From: Denitromonas sp.
GTDB taxonomy: Bacteria; Pseudomonadota; Gammaproteobacteria; Burkholderiales; Rhodocyclaceae
Reading direction: 5' to 3'
DNA length: 64,000 bases
NCBI RefSeq assembly: GCF_034676725.1
Contig: NZ_JAUCBR010000004.1
Coordinates: 3,314,001 to 3,378,000, forward strand
The stretch's first letter is position 1. Each line of letters opens with the position of its first letter. The notes beneath the pieces were generated by a model. The model saw only the letters and a list, made by a program, of their open reading frames with translations. It was not told where the DNA came from and ran no database searches. A program made the position numbers and the translations under genes. Positions 41,052 to 49,435 of the stretch are shown here, piece by piece.

Positions 41052-43514
41052 TCAGCCTTCGACCGGGTGGATCCGGCGCCGCATCCAGAGCGTCAGCGTA
41101 CTGGCGGGCTCGGCCGGGCTGAAATGATGGCCCTGGGCAAGGTGGCAGCCTTCGGCGACCAGGAAGGCGACCTGCTCAGCGCTTTCGACCCCCTCGGCGA
41201 TGACGTCCAGCCCCATGCTGTTGGCCAGCGCGATGATGGCGCGGGTGATGGCCGCATCCTCCTTGTCGCCCGGGATGTCGCGCACGAAGGACTGGTCGAT
41301 CTTGAGGCGGGTGACCGGTAGCCGCTTGAGATAGGACAGCGAGGAGTAGCCGGTGCCGAAGTCGTCGATCGCGATCGCCACGCCGAGCTGGCGCAGGGCG
41401 TCGAGCCGGGGAATGGCTTCGGCGGCCTGCTGCATGATGAAGCCTTCGGTGACCTCCAGCTCCAGCTTGTCGGCCGGTAGTGCGGTGCTGGCCAGGGTGT
41501 CGCGGGTGAGGGCGACGAGATCGCCACGGCGCAGCTGCGAGGCGGCGATATTGACGCCGATGCGGCCGAAGTCGATACCCTCGTCCAGCCATTGGCGCGC
41601 CTGCTGGCAGGCGGCGTGGAGGATCCAGCGGCCGATGCGGGGCATGAGGCCGCTTTCCTCTGCAATTGCGATGAAGGCGGACGGATAGAGGAGCCCGCGG
41701 TCGGGGTGCTGCCAGCGCACCAGGGCTTCGACGCCGGTGATCCGTCCGCTGCTGAGCTCGACCTGGGGCTGGTAGTGCAGCTGGAACTGGTCAAGATCCA
41801 GGGCCTTGTGCAGGTCGTTCTCGAGGCGGACGCGCTCGGCTGCCTTCTGCGTCAGCTCCGGCGTGTAGAAGGCGAAGCCGAAACGCCCGCCTTCCTTGAC
41901 CTGGTACATCGCGGCGTCGGCGTTGCGGATGAGCTCGGCGGCCTCGGTGCCGTCGCGCGGGAAGATGCTGATGCCGATGCTGGCGGTGACGAACTGCTCG
42001 CGCAGCTCGATGGCGAAGGGCTGGTTGAGCGCGAGCTGGATCTTCTCGGCGACCAGCACGGCGCTGTGTGGCTCCTTGATTTCCTCGAGCAGCACCACGA
42101 ACTCGTCGCCGCCGAGGCGGGCGACGGTGTCATCGAGCCGGACGCAGGCGCGCAGGCGGTCGGCGACCTGGCGCAGGAGCTGGTCGCCGAAGGGGTGGCC
42201 GTAGACATCGTTGATGTTCTTGAAGCGGTCGAGGTCGAGGAACAGTACGGCCAGCGATGCGCCGCTGCGGTTGGCGTGGTCGATGGCGTGGTCGAGGCGC
42301 GCGTTGAGCAGCATCCGGTTGGGCAGATCGGTGAGCGGGTCGTGGTGCGCCAGGTGTTCTAGCTGCTGCGCCGATTGCTTGACGGTGGTGATGTCGGAAA
42401 ACACGCCGGCATAGAAGAGCGGGGCGCCGGAGGCGTCGCGCACGGTGCTGAGGGTCAGCCACTCGGGGTAGATCTCGCCGTTCTTGCGGCGATTCCAGAC
42501 CTCGCCGCGCCACTGGCCGGTGTCGATCAGGCTGCGCCACAGCGTCTGGTAGAACGACGGCGGATGCTGGCCCGAGCGCAGCAGGCGGGTGGGCTGGCCG
42601 ATGACCTCGTCGCGCTCATAGCCGGTGATCTCGACGAAGGCGCGATTGACTTCGATGATCGTTGCCGACAGGTCGGTGATCATCATCCCCTCAGTGCTGC
42701 TGTCGAAAACCGCCGCGGCCTGGCGCAGGCGTTCATCGGCCTGGCGCTGTTCGGTGATGTCTTCCTGGATGCCGACGAAATGCGTTGTGTCGCCCTGCGG
42801 ATCCTTGACCGGCCAGATGCTCATCCGGTTCCAGAACAGGCTGCCGTCCTTGCGGTAGTTGCGCAGCACGGCCATGCAGGGTTCGCCGCGCGAGAGGGCC
42901 TCGTGCAGCCGTGCAATGTCGGCCTGGTCGTGGTCGTCGTTCTGCAGGAAGCGGCAGTTGCGCCCGACGATCTCGCCGGCCGGGTAGCCGGTGATGCGCT
43001 CGACGGCCGGATTGACATACACCACCGGCATGTCGCCGTCGGCCTGGGTGATGATGACGCCGTTGACGGCCGCGGCCAGCGCCCGGTCACGCAACTGCAG
43101 TTCGCGCTCGGCGTGCTGGCGCGCCCGGCGCGTGGCAGCGGCGGCGACGGCGCGATCGATGGCGGGGACGAGGCGGGTGAGGTTGGACTTGCTGACGAAA
43201 TCGGCGACGCCGGCGTGCAGCAGGTCGACAGCGGTCTCCTCGCCGATGGTCCCGGAGATCAGGATGACCGGTGTGTCGGGGTGCGAGCGGGCGAGCTGGG
43301 CGACCGTGCGGCGGATGTCGATGTCCGGCAGCCGGTAGTCGCTGAGGATGATCTGCCACGGGGTATCGGTCTGCGCCAGGGCGTGGGCCAGCGCCGCCGC
43401 CGTGCCTGCGCGGGTGCACTCGCAGTTGAGATGGCTGCGGGCAAGGTGGCGTTCAAGGAGCCGGAAGTCCTGGTCATTGTCCTCGATCACGAGGACGCGC
43501 AGCACGTCCCTCAT
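41052..43514 (-). CDS. REC-LOV-PAS-GGDEF-EAL protein, putative blue-light c-di-GMP enzyme
   Basis: 820 residues. Receiver domain (1-125, acceptor Asp59 in ILSDYRLPD), then a LOV-type PAS (about 145-255) with GRNCRFLQ (Cys187), NYRKDG, LFWNRM and FVGIQEDIT, all flavin-contact positions of photoactive LOV domains. A second PAS (265-380) follows, then GGDEF (RLGGDEF at 466-472, with I-site RLDD) and EAL (GVEALVRW, VTEG, DDFGTGYSS intact). Both c-di-GMP synthesis and hydrolysis motifs are complete, so output could be bidirectional. Its ATG overlaps the stop of the Rcp1-like regulator, ending a three-gene operon. Confidence 0.9.
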   Translation of the reverse strand: MRDVLRVLVIEDNDQDFRLLERHLARSHLNCECTRAGTAAALAHALAQTDTPWQIILSDYRLPDIDIRRTVAQLARSHPDTPVILISGTIGEETAVDLLHAGVADFVSKSNLTRLVPAIDRAVAAAATRRARQHAERELQLRDRALAAAVNGVIITQADGDMPVVYVNPAVERITGYPAGEIVGRNCRFLQNDDHDQADIARLHEALSRGEPCMAVLRNYRKDGSLFWNRMSIWPVKDPQGDTTHFVGIQEDITEQRQADERLRQAAAVFDSSTEGMMITDLSATIIEVNRAFVEITGYERDEVIGQPTRLLRSGQHPPSFYQTLWRSLIDTGQWRGEVWNRRKNGEIYPEWLTLSTVRDASGAPLFYAGVFSDITTVKQSAQQLEHLAHHDPLTDLPNRMLLNARLDHAIDHANRSGASLAVLFLDLDRFKNINDVYGHPFGDQLLRQVADRLRACVRLDDTVARLGGDEFVVLLEEIKEPHSAVLVAEKIQLALNQPFAIELREQFVTASIGISIFPRDGTEAAELIRNADAAMYQVKEGGRFGFAFYTPELTQKAAERVRLENDLHKALDLDQFQLHYQPQVELSSGRITGVEALVRWQHPDRGLLYPSAFIAIAEESGLMPRIGRWILHAACQQARQWLDEGIDFGRIGVNIAASQLRRGDLVALTRDTLASTALPADKLELEVTEGFIMQQAAEAIPRLDALRQLGVAIAIDDFGTGYSSLSYLKRLPVTRLKIDQSFVRDIPGDKEDAAITRAIIALANSMGLDVIAEGVESAEQVAFLVAEGCHLAQGHHFSPAEPASTLTLWMRRRIHPVEG

Positions 43515-43954
43515 TCGGTGCTCTTGGGCGGTTCGTTCAGCAGCATCCAGTACATGCCGAGCTGGGCGACGGCTTCGGTGAACTCGCCCGGGTCGAGCGG
43601 TTTGCGCACATAGCTGTTGGCACCCAGATCGTAGCTGAGCAGGATGTCCTGTTCCTCGTCGGACGAGGTCAGCATGACAACCGGAATCTTTCGGGTGCGC
43701 TCGTCGCCACGCATCTGCTCGAGCACCTCAAGGCCGCTGAGCTTGGGCAGGCGGATGTCCAGCAGGACGACCGCCGGCCCATCGGACGGGTCGCGGCCGG
43801 CGTGGCTGCCACGGCAGAACAGGTAGTCGAGCGCTGCGGCGCCATCGTTGACGACGTCCACTTCGTTGACCACGTTGATGCGCTTGAGTGCGCGCAGGGT
43901 CAGGCGCAGGTCCTGTGCGTCGTCCTCAACCAGCAGCAACTTGCGATGCATCAT
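43511..43954 (-). CDS. Rcp1-like single-domain response regulator
   Basis: A 147-residue receiver-only protein: LLVEDDAQDL at the N-terminus, phospho-acceptor Asp66 in VVLLDIRLPKLSG, VVMLTSSDEE and Lys in YVRKPLDPGEF. The extra segment between beta2 and beta3 (FCRGSHAGRDPSDGP) is typical of Rcp1, the partner of phytochrome-type kinases. It has no output domain, so it must relay phosphate or bind a partner such as the downstream REC-GGDEF-EAL protein. ATG 43954 has GGAG seven bases upstream and overlaps the kinase stop; its own stop overlaps the next ATG. Confidence 0.9.
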   Translation of the reverse strand: MMHRKLLLVEDDAQDLRLTLRALKRINVVNEVDVVNDGAAALDYLFCRGSHAGRDPSDGPAVVLLDIRLPKLSGLEVLEQMRGDERTRKIPVVMLTSSDEEQDILLSYDLGANSYVRKPLDPGEFTEAVAQLGMYWMLLNEPPKSTE

Positions 43955-46900
43955 GCCACTTCTCCTTCGTGTCCTCCGAGGCTGAACCGGAAGCGGGCGC
44001 CTTCTCCGGGGCGGCCTTCGCCTTCGATCCAGCCGCCGTGGCGCCTGACGATGCGGGCAACGGTGGCCAAGCCAATGCCGATCCCTGGAAACTCGCTGGG
44101 GTGGTGCAGGCGCTGGAAGGGCTCGAACAGCTTGTTGGCGAAGGCTTGGTCGAAGCCGGCACCGTTGTCCTCGACACAATATACCTTCTGCCCATTGCGC
44201 ATGCTACTGGTGATGTGGATGGTCGCTTGCGCGCGCCCCCTGGTGTATTTCCAGGCGTTTTCGATCAGGTTTTGCATGACGGTGCCGAGCAGGCGGCTGT
44301 CGCCGCGGGCGTCGAGGCCGCCGCCGCAGTGCAGCGTGACCTGGCGGTCCGGATTGTTGCGCGCGAGCCGGGTGTGGATCGACTCGGCCATCTGGCCGAG
44401 GTCGAGCGTCTGGCGCACCAGGGAGGCGCGGCTGCTGCGCGACAGTTCGAGCAGACCGTCGATCAGGTCGCCCATGCGGACGCTGGCGGTGGCGATTTCG
44501 GCGAGGAAGTCCTGCGCGCCGTCGGGCAGCGCGTCGCCGAAGTCTTCTTCCAGTGCTCGCTGGAAACCCTGAATGGCACGCAGTGGCGCACGCAGGTCAT
44601 GTGATGCGGCGTAGGTAAAGGCTTCGAGCTCGGCGTTGGTGGCCTTGAGCTCTGCGGTGCGCTGTTCAACGCGTTGCTCGAGCTCGTCGTGTGCCTGTTG
44701 CAGGGCCTCGGTGGCGTGGACCCGCTCGGTGATGTCGAGCAGGGTGCCGCGCATGAACACCGCGCGGCCGTCTTGCTCGGTTTCGATGCGGCCGTTGGCA
44801 AACAGCCAGCAGTGGTCACCGTCGGGGCGCTTGAGCCGGAACTCTTCACGAAACGGGGTGGCGCATTTCAGGGCAGCCTTGAAGGCGGCGTTGACGCGGG
44901 CGGTGTCGTCTGGATGCACGGCGTCGAGAAAGAGCGGATAGCTCGGCGGCTGGGCCAGCGGGTCGAGCCCGAACAGGCGGAACAGTTCGTCCGACCAGCG
45001 GATCTCGCCGCTGCTGATGTTCCACACGAAGCTGCCCAGTCGCGCCTGCTGTTGCGCTTCGGCCAGTTCGTGCTGTTGCCGGATGAGGGCCTGCTCGGCG
45101 CACTTGCGCTCGGTGATGTCCTCGCCGAAGGCCTGCAGCACCACGACCTTGCCCTGTGCGTCGCAGATGGCGCGGTTGGTCCAGCGCTGCCAGCGGGTCT
45201 GGCCGTTGGCGTCGAGCACTTCGTGCTCGTGGGTCAGCACCGGGTTGTCGGCGCTCAGCGCGCCGAGCCGGGCGCTGATCTCGTCACGTTGCTCGGGTGG
45301 AATCAGCGCGAGCAGGTTGTGGCCGATCAGTGCCGAGCGCGGTTTGCCGAAGTAGTCGCAGTAGGCCTGGTTGACGAACTCGATGATGCCGTCCGGGAGG
45401 TGGCGGCACAGCAGCACGGGGAGGTCCTCGACCACGGAGCGGTAGCGGTGCTCGCTGGCGCGCAACTGCTCGACCAGGCTGTGGCGTTCGATGGCGCCGG
45501 CCAGGCGGCGGGCGGCCTCGGCGAACAGTCGCTGTTCAGCCGGGCGCCATTGGCGCGCATGGCTGGACTGCTGGGCCCCCAGCGCCCAGGCCGGCCCGCT
45601 CGGCGGGCGCAGGGCGGTGAGCATGAGCGAGCGCGCGCCGGGGTTGTCGTTGAGCGGGGCGCTGAGGCGCGCGTCGTCGATCAGGATGCAGGGGCTTGCC
45701 GAATCGAGGGCGTCGCGCCAGAGCGTGGCCACGGCCGGTGTCATGGGCGTGCGTTCGGCCGGGGGGCTGGCGCTGGGGTGTCCGGCTCTGACCGACTCGG
45801 CCGGTATGGACCAGCGGTCGGCTGACGGATCGCAGGGAGAAGCCAGCCAGCAGCGATCACAGTCGAGCATGTCGCGGATCGCCGCCGCGCCCAGCGCCAG
45901 CGCCTCGTCGACGCTGCGGCTGTCGCGAAGCGCCGCGTCGATTTTTTCGAGTGATTCGAGCAGGTGGATGTGCTCGCGCCGGGCGTTGTCCGCTTCGATA
46001 CGCTCGGTGATGTCGAAGCTGATGCCGAGATAGCCGGATACCGTGCCACCGGCGTCGATCAGCGGGTTGGCGGCGCCGACCACCCACGCTGTCTCGCCGT
46101 TGTCGCGCAGGTAGCGGAACTCGGCATCGAAGGCGGCGCCCTTGGTGACGGCGTCGCGCCACTGGGCGACGATGCGGTCGCGATCGTCCGGGTGCAGGGC
46201 AGCGATCCAGCCCTCACCCTGGGCCAGTGCATTGTCGAGGCCGGCGATGGCGCACCAGCGCGGGTTGGCATAGCGCAGGCCGCCGGCAGCGTCGGTGTGG
46301 TAGATGCCGACCGGCGCCAGCGTGGTGAGCGCGCGGAAGCGGCTTTCGCTGTCCCTGAGTTGCGTCTCGGCGAGCTTGTGTTCGGTGATGTCCACCCACG
46401 AGCCGAGCACGCACACCGGCTTTTCATCGGGGCCGGAGATGCGCTGGCCCTGCGCGTGCAGCCAGCCTGTGCTGCCGTCGCGGCGCTGGATGCGGTGGTC
46501 GAGCTTGAGCGTGTCGATCTCGCCACGGGCGACCGCGGTGAGGGCGGCGAGGAAGGCTTCGGCGTCGTCTTCGGGCAGCCGGGCCAGCCAGTCGCTCAAA
46601 CTGGCCGGCAGGGTGTCGGGGGTGTCGCCGGTCAGCCAGGCCAGGTTGGCGTCAACCTGCAGGCGGCCTTCGTTGGGCCAGATCTCCCACGCGGCCGACT
46701 CGCCAATGCGGGCGGCCTGGGCGTAGCGGCGACCCAGGTCGCGCAACTCGGTGACGTCGGCGGTGACGCCGAACAGCCGCGTGGGCTTGCGGTGTGCGTC
46801 AAAGGAGACGTGGCCGCGCGACTTGAAATCGCGTCGCTCGCCGGTGTCGTAGCGGTGAATGCTGAACTCGCACTCGAGCAGGCCGGTGCTCAGTGCCGTG

Positions 46901-48291
46901 TCGAGCGCCTGGCGGACGGCTTCGCGGTCTTCGCTGACCACATGATTGACCCACGACTCGAGGCGCGGCGCGGGGGCGTCGGGGGCGAGACCGTGCAGGC
47001 GCATCAGCTCGGCGGAGCATACGGTGTCGCCGGTGTCGGGCGACCACTCCCACCAGCCGACGTGGGCCAGGCTCTGGGCGCTTTCGAGCTTGCGGTTGAG
47101 CGCCTGCAAGGCCAGTTCGTCGGCCTTGTGGGCGGTGATGTCGGTGTGCGTGCCGACCACACGCGCCGGGCGTGCATTGGCGTCCCAGGCAACGGTCTTG
47201 CCCTTGCGCCGGATCCAGTGCTCGCTGCCGTCGGCGTGCTGCATGCGGATGTCGATGTCGAAGGGCGGCGCGCCGAGGGTGCGCTGGGCATCCATGTGGC
47301 GGATGAACAGGGCCTGGTCATCCGGGTGAATGCGTGGCAGCCAGTCCGCCAGGCGCTGGGGGCGGTCGTCCGGCGCGTAGCCCAGCTGGGAAAAGAAGCG
47401 CGCGCTGGCCTGCCAGGTGTCGCTGGCCAGATCCCAGTCCCACACACCGCCTTCGGCCGCGTCGAGCGCGAAGCTCAGCTGCGCTTCGCTTTCGCGCAGG
47501 GCCTGGCTGGTGGCGTAGCTGTCGGTGATGTCGCGCACCACGGCAATGAGCTGGTCATGGTCTTCAAGCGGACAGATCCGGGCTTCGTAGCGACGGATCT
47601 CGCCGGCGATATCGAGGGCGTAGTCGAGGCTGACGATCTGGCCGGTTTCGATCGCCTGGGTCAGCCGGCTGACGAACTGGCGCGCCACGGTTTCGGGCAG
47701 GATGTCCTGCATCCGTTTGCCGAGAAAATACTCGGGGGGCGCATACAGGTCGTCTTGCTGGCGGGCGCGGTAGTCGATGATCGTGCCGTCGCGTCGCGTG
47801 CAGAAAAACAGATCGGGGAGGGCCGAGAACACCGAATCGAGCACGCGGTCGCTGTGTCGCACGGCATTGAGCGCCTTGCGCAGCGAGACGTCGGCGGGTT
47901 CGAGGGTCGCCGTCGGCGCGGGCGGGTCGGCCAGGCTGGCAAAATGCGCCAGCAGGTCGCGCTCGGTGACCACCCCGACCAGACCACCGCTGTCGTCGAC
48001 CAGCACCAGAGCGCGCAGGGCGGTCTCGCACAGGCGGTGGTACCCGGTGCGAAGGCCAGTCCGCGCGTCGATCAGGGGCGGCGGCGCCATGCGTTGTCCG
48101 ACGGATTCGTCGTCGGCCGGGTGCGGAGCAAGCAACATGGCGGCCGTCAGTACGCCGACCGGGCGATCATCCGTCACCACCGCCAGCACGGGATGCCGGG
48201 CCAGCGCTTGGGTCACGCTCGCCAGTGGTGCGTCGGGGCTGGCGACGGGGAAGTCGCCTGAACACAGCTCGGAGAGGGTCGGTCCGTCCAT
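43951..48291 (-). CDS. Giant cytoplasmic histidine kinase: CBS pair, seven PAS, GAF
   Basis: About 1446 residues and no membrane helix. Order: two CBS domains (1-150), five PAS domains (about 165-800, several with the WDWDL or WWEWSPDTG type PAC start), one short GAF (about 815-960, with LLESLEKIDAALRDSRSVDEA), two more PAS domains, HisKA with the acceptor His in YAASHDLRAPLRAIQGF, and HATPase (CVEDNGAGFDQAFANKLFEP). The core is of the bacteriophytochrome class, matching the Rcp1-like regulator that overlaps its stop. Start uncertain: ATG 48291 (MDGPTLSEL) or ATG 48327 (MCVAQTPQ); neither has a clear ribosome site. It is a paralogue of the CBS kinase at 27444-30551. Confidence 0.88.
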   Translation of the reverse strand: MDGPTLSELCSGDFPVASPDAPLASVTQALARHPVLAVVTDDRPVGVLTAAMLLAPHPADDESVGQRMAPPPLIDARTGLRTGYHRLCETALRALVLVDDSGGLVGVVTERDLLAHFASLADPPAPTATLEPADVSLRKALNAVRHSDRVLDSVFSALPDLFFCTRRDGTIIDYRARQQDDLYAPPEYFLGKRMQDILPETVARQFVSRLTQAIETGQIVSLDYALDIAGEIRRYEARICPLEDHDQLIAVVRDITDSYATSQALRESEAQLSFALDAAEGGVWDWDLASDTWQASARFFSQLGYAPDDRPQRLADWLPRIHPDDQALFIRHMDAQRTLGAPPFDIDIRMQHADGSEHWIRRKGKTVAWDANARPARVVGTHTDITAHKADELALQALNRKLESAQSLAHVGWWEWSPDTGDTVCSAELMRLHGLAPDAPAPRLESWVNHVVSEDREAVRQALDTALSTGLLECEFSIHRYDTGERRDFKSRGHVSFDAHRKPTRLFGVTADVTELRDLGRRYAQAARIGESAAWEIWPNEGRLQVDANLAWLTGDTPDTLPASLSDWLARLPEDDAEAFLAALTAVARGEIDTLKLDHRIQRRDGSTGWLHAQGQRISGPDEKPVCVLGSWVDITEHKLAETQLRDSESRFRALTTLAPVGIYHTDAAGGLRYANPRWCAIAGLDNALAQGEGWIAALHPDDRDRIVAQWRDAVTKGAAFDAEFRYLRDNGETAWVVGAANPLIDAGGTVSGYLGISFDITERIEADNARREHIHLLESLEKIDAALRDSRSVDEALALGAAAIRDMLDCDRCWLASPCDPSADRWSIPAESVRAGHPSASPPAERTPMTPAVATLWRDALDSASPCILIDDARLSAPLNDNPGARSLMLTALRPPSGPAWALGAQQSSHARQWRPAEQRLFAEAARRLAGAIERHSLVEQLRASEHRYRSVVEDLPVLLCRHLPDGIIEFVNQAYCDYFGKPRSALIGHNLLALIPPEQRDEISARLGALSADNPVLTHEHEVLDANGQTRWQRWTNRAICDAQGKVVVLQAFGEDITERKCAEQALIRQQHELAEAQQQARLGSFVWNISSGEIRWSDELFRLFGLDPLAQPPSYPLFLDAVHPDDTARVNAAFKAALKCATPFREEFRLKRPDGDHCWLFANGRIETEQDGRAVFMRGTLLDITERVHATEALQQAHDELEQRVEQRTAELKATNAELEAFTYAASHDLRAPLRAIQGFQRALEEDFGDALPDGAQDFLAEIATASVRMGDLIDGLLELSRSSRASLVRQTLDLGQMAESIHTRLARNNPDRQVTLHCGGGLDARGDSRLLGTVMQNLIENAWKYTRGRAQATIHITSSMRNGQKVYCVEDNGAGFDQAFANKLFEPFQRLHHPSEFPGIGIGLATVARIVRRHGGWIEGEGRPGEGARFRFSLGGHEGEVA

Positions 48292-48584
48292 GGTGGTGCC
48301 AGCCTGGGGTGTTTGCGCAACACACATAGCATATGCCAGCGCGCGGATTCCGGCGAATCGGCCGCGGCGGCTGGTACCGTCTTGTAATCGGTTCGGCCGC
48401 TTCCTATAGTCAGCGTGTAAGCAAACGTTCCTTGAATGGCCGCATGCCGGGGGTGGGTTCTGTCGCGTCCGGCGTGGTGGCACGCAGGCCGCGGGCTGTC
48501 TGTTGCCGGCGCGGCCATGCACAGCGAAAGCAGCGGACACGACGGTCCGGCAGGCACGATCGGGCGGTCGAGGGAGGACCACGC

Positions 48585-49433
48585 ATGTCCCCAGCCAAAC
48601 ACCTCACCCTCATTGCCATGGCCGTTTCCCTGGGCATGGGCGGTTGCGCAACCACCGGCGAAGGTGGCATGTCCAAGCAGACCATGGGCTCCGTCCTGGG
48701 GGCGGTCGGTGGTGCCTTGCTGGGTAGCCAGGTCGGCAAGGGCTCGGGGCGCAATCTGGCGATCATCGCCGGGGCGCTCGCCGGTGGCGCGCTGGGCAAC
48801 TGGATCGGCGCCCGGCTCGACGAGCGCGACCGGGAGGCGCTGGCCGCAAGTACGCAGGAGGCGCTCGACTCCGGCCAGCCGGTGGCCTGGCGATCGGGCC
48901 ACAGTGGTGCCAGCGCCACCATCACGCCGGTGTCGAGCAAGACCGTCACCACCCAACAGACGATCCGGCGCGCGCCCAAGATTGCCACGGTGCAGAACAT
49001 GGCGGTCATCAACCAGCCGTACCGCGCCATCAAGTCGGTCAACCTGCGCGCCGGCCCCGGCACCGATGCCGAGAAGGTCGGCGGTTTCCTGGAAGGGCAG
49101 ACCTTCACCGCGCTCGGTCGCACCGACAATGACTGGATCGCTGTCGGCCGCAAGGGGGTGACGGTCGGCTATGTCTATGCGCCGCTGGTCGGTCCCGTGC
49201 CGGCGATGGTGGCCAAGGCGGGGCCAACCGACCTGGATGCCATCTCTACTGCGTCGGCCAGCGAGCAAGGCTTCGACCTCGACGCCATCGAGCCGAGCGC
49301 CGCGGTGAGCGAGCAGGTGGCGGTGAAGACCACCTGCCGCACGGTCGATTACCGGGTCAAGACCGCCGACGGTGAAGAGAGCAAGACGGTCGATGCCTGC
49401 CAGAGCGCCGATGGCGCCTGGCAGCTGAGCTGA
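48585..49433 (+). CDS. Glycine-zipper lipoprotein with SH3 domain
   Basis: A 282-residue exported protein. The lipobox SLGMGGCATT gives a lipid-anchored N-terminus. A glycine-zipper two-helix region follows (about 33-75, SVLGAVGGALLGSQVGKGSG and AGALAGGALGNWIGARL), as in 17-kDa surface antigen/SlyB-type proteins, then an SH3 domain (SVNLRAGPGTDAEKVGGFLE to VGYVYAPLV, about 145-205). The C-terminal tail contains one Cys pair (KTTCRTVDYR and VDACQSADG). GGAGG lies seven bases before the ATG. It is likely an envelope-spanning or murein-binding protein, and the next gene follows after 2 bases. Confidence 0.82.
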   Translation: MSPAKHLTLIAMAVSLGMGGCATTGEGGMSKQTMGSVLGAVGGALLGSQVGKGSGRNLAIIAGALAGGALGNWIGARLDERDREALAASTQEALDSGQPVAWRSGHSGASATITPVSSKTVTTQQTIRRAPKIATVQNMAVINQPYRAIKSVNLRAGPGTDAEKVGGFLEGQTFTALGRTDNDWIAVGRKGVTVGYVYAPLVGPVPAMVAKAGPTDLDAISTASASEQGFDLDAIEPSAAVSEQVAVKTTCRTVDYRVKTADGEESKTVDACQSADGAWQLS

Positions 49434-49435
49434 TC

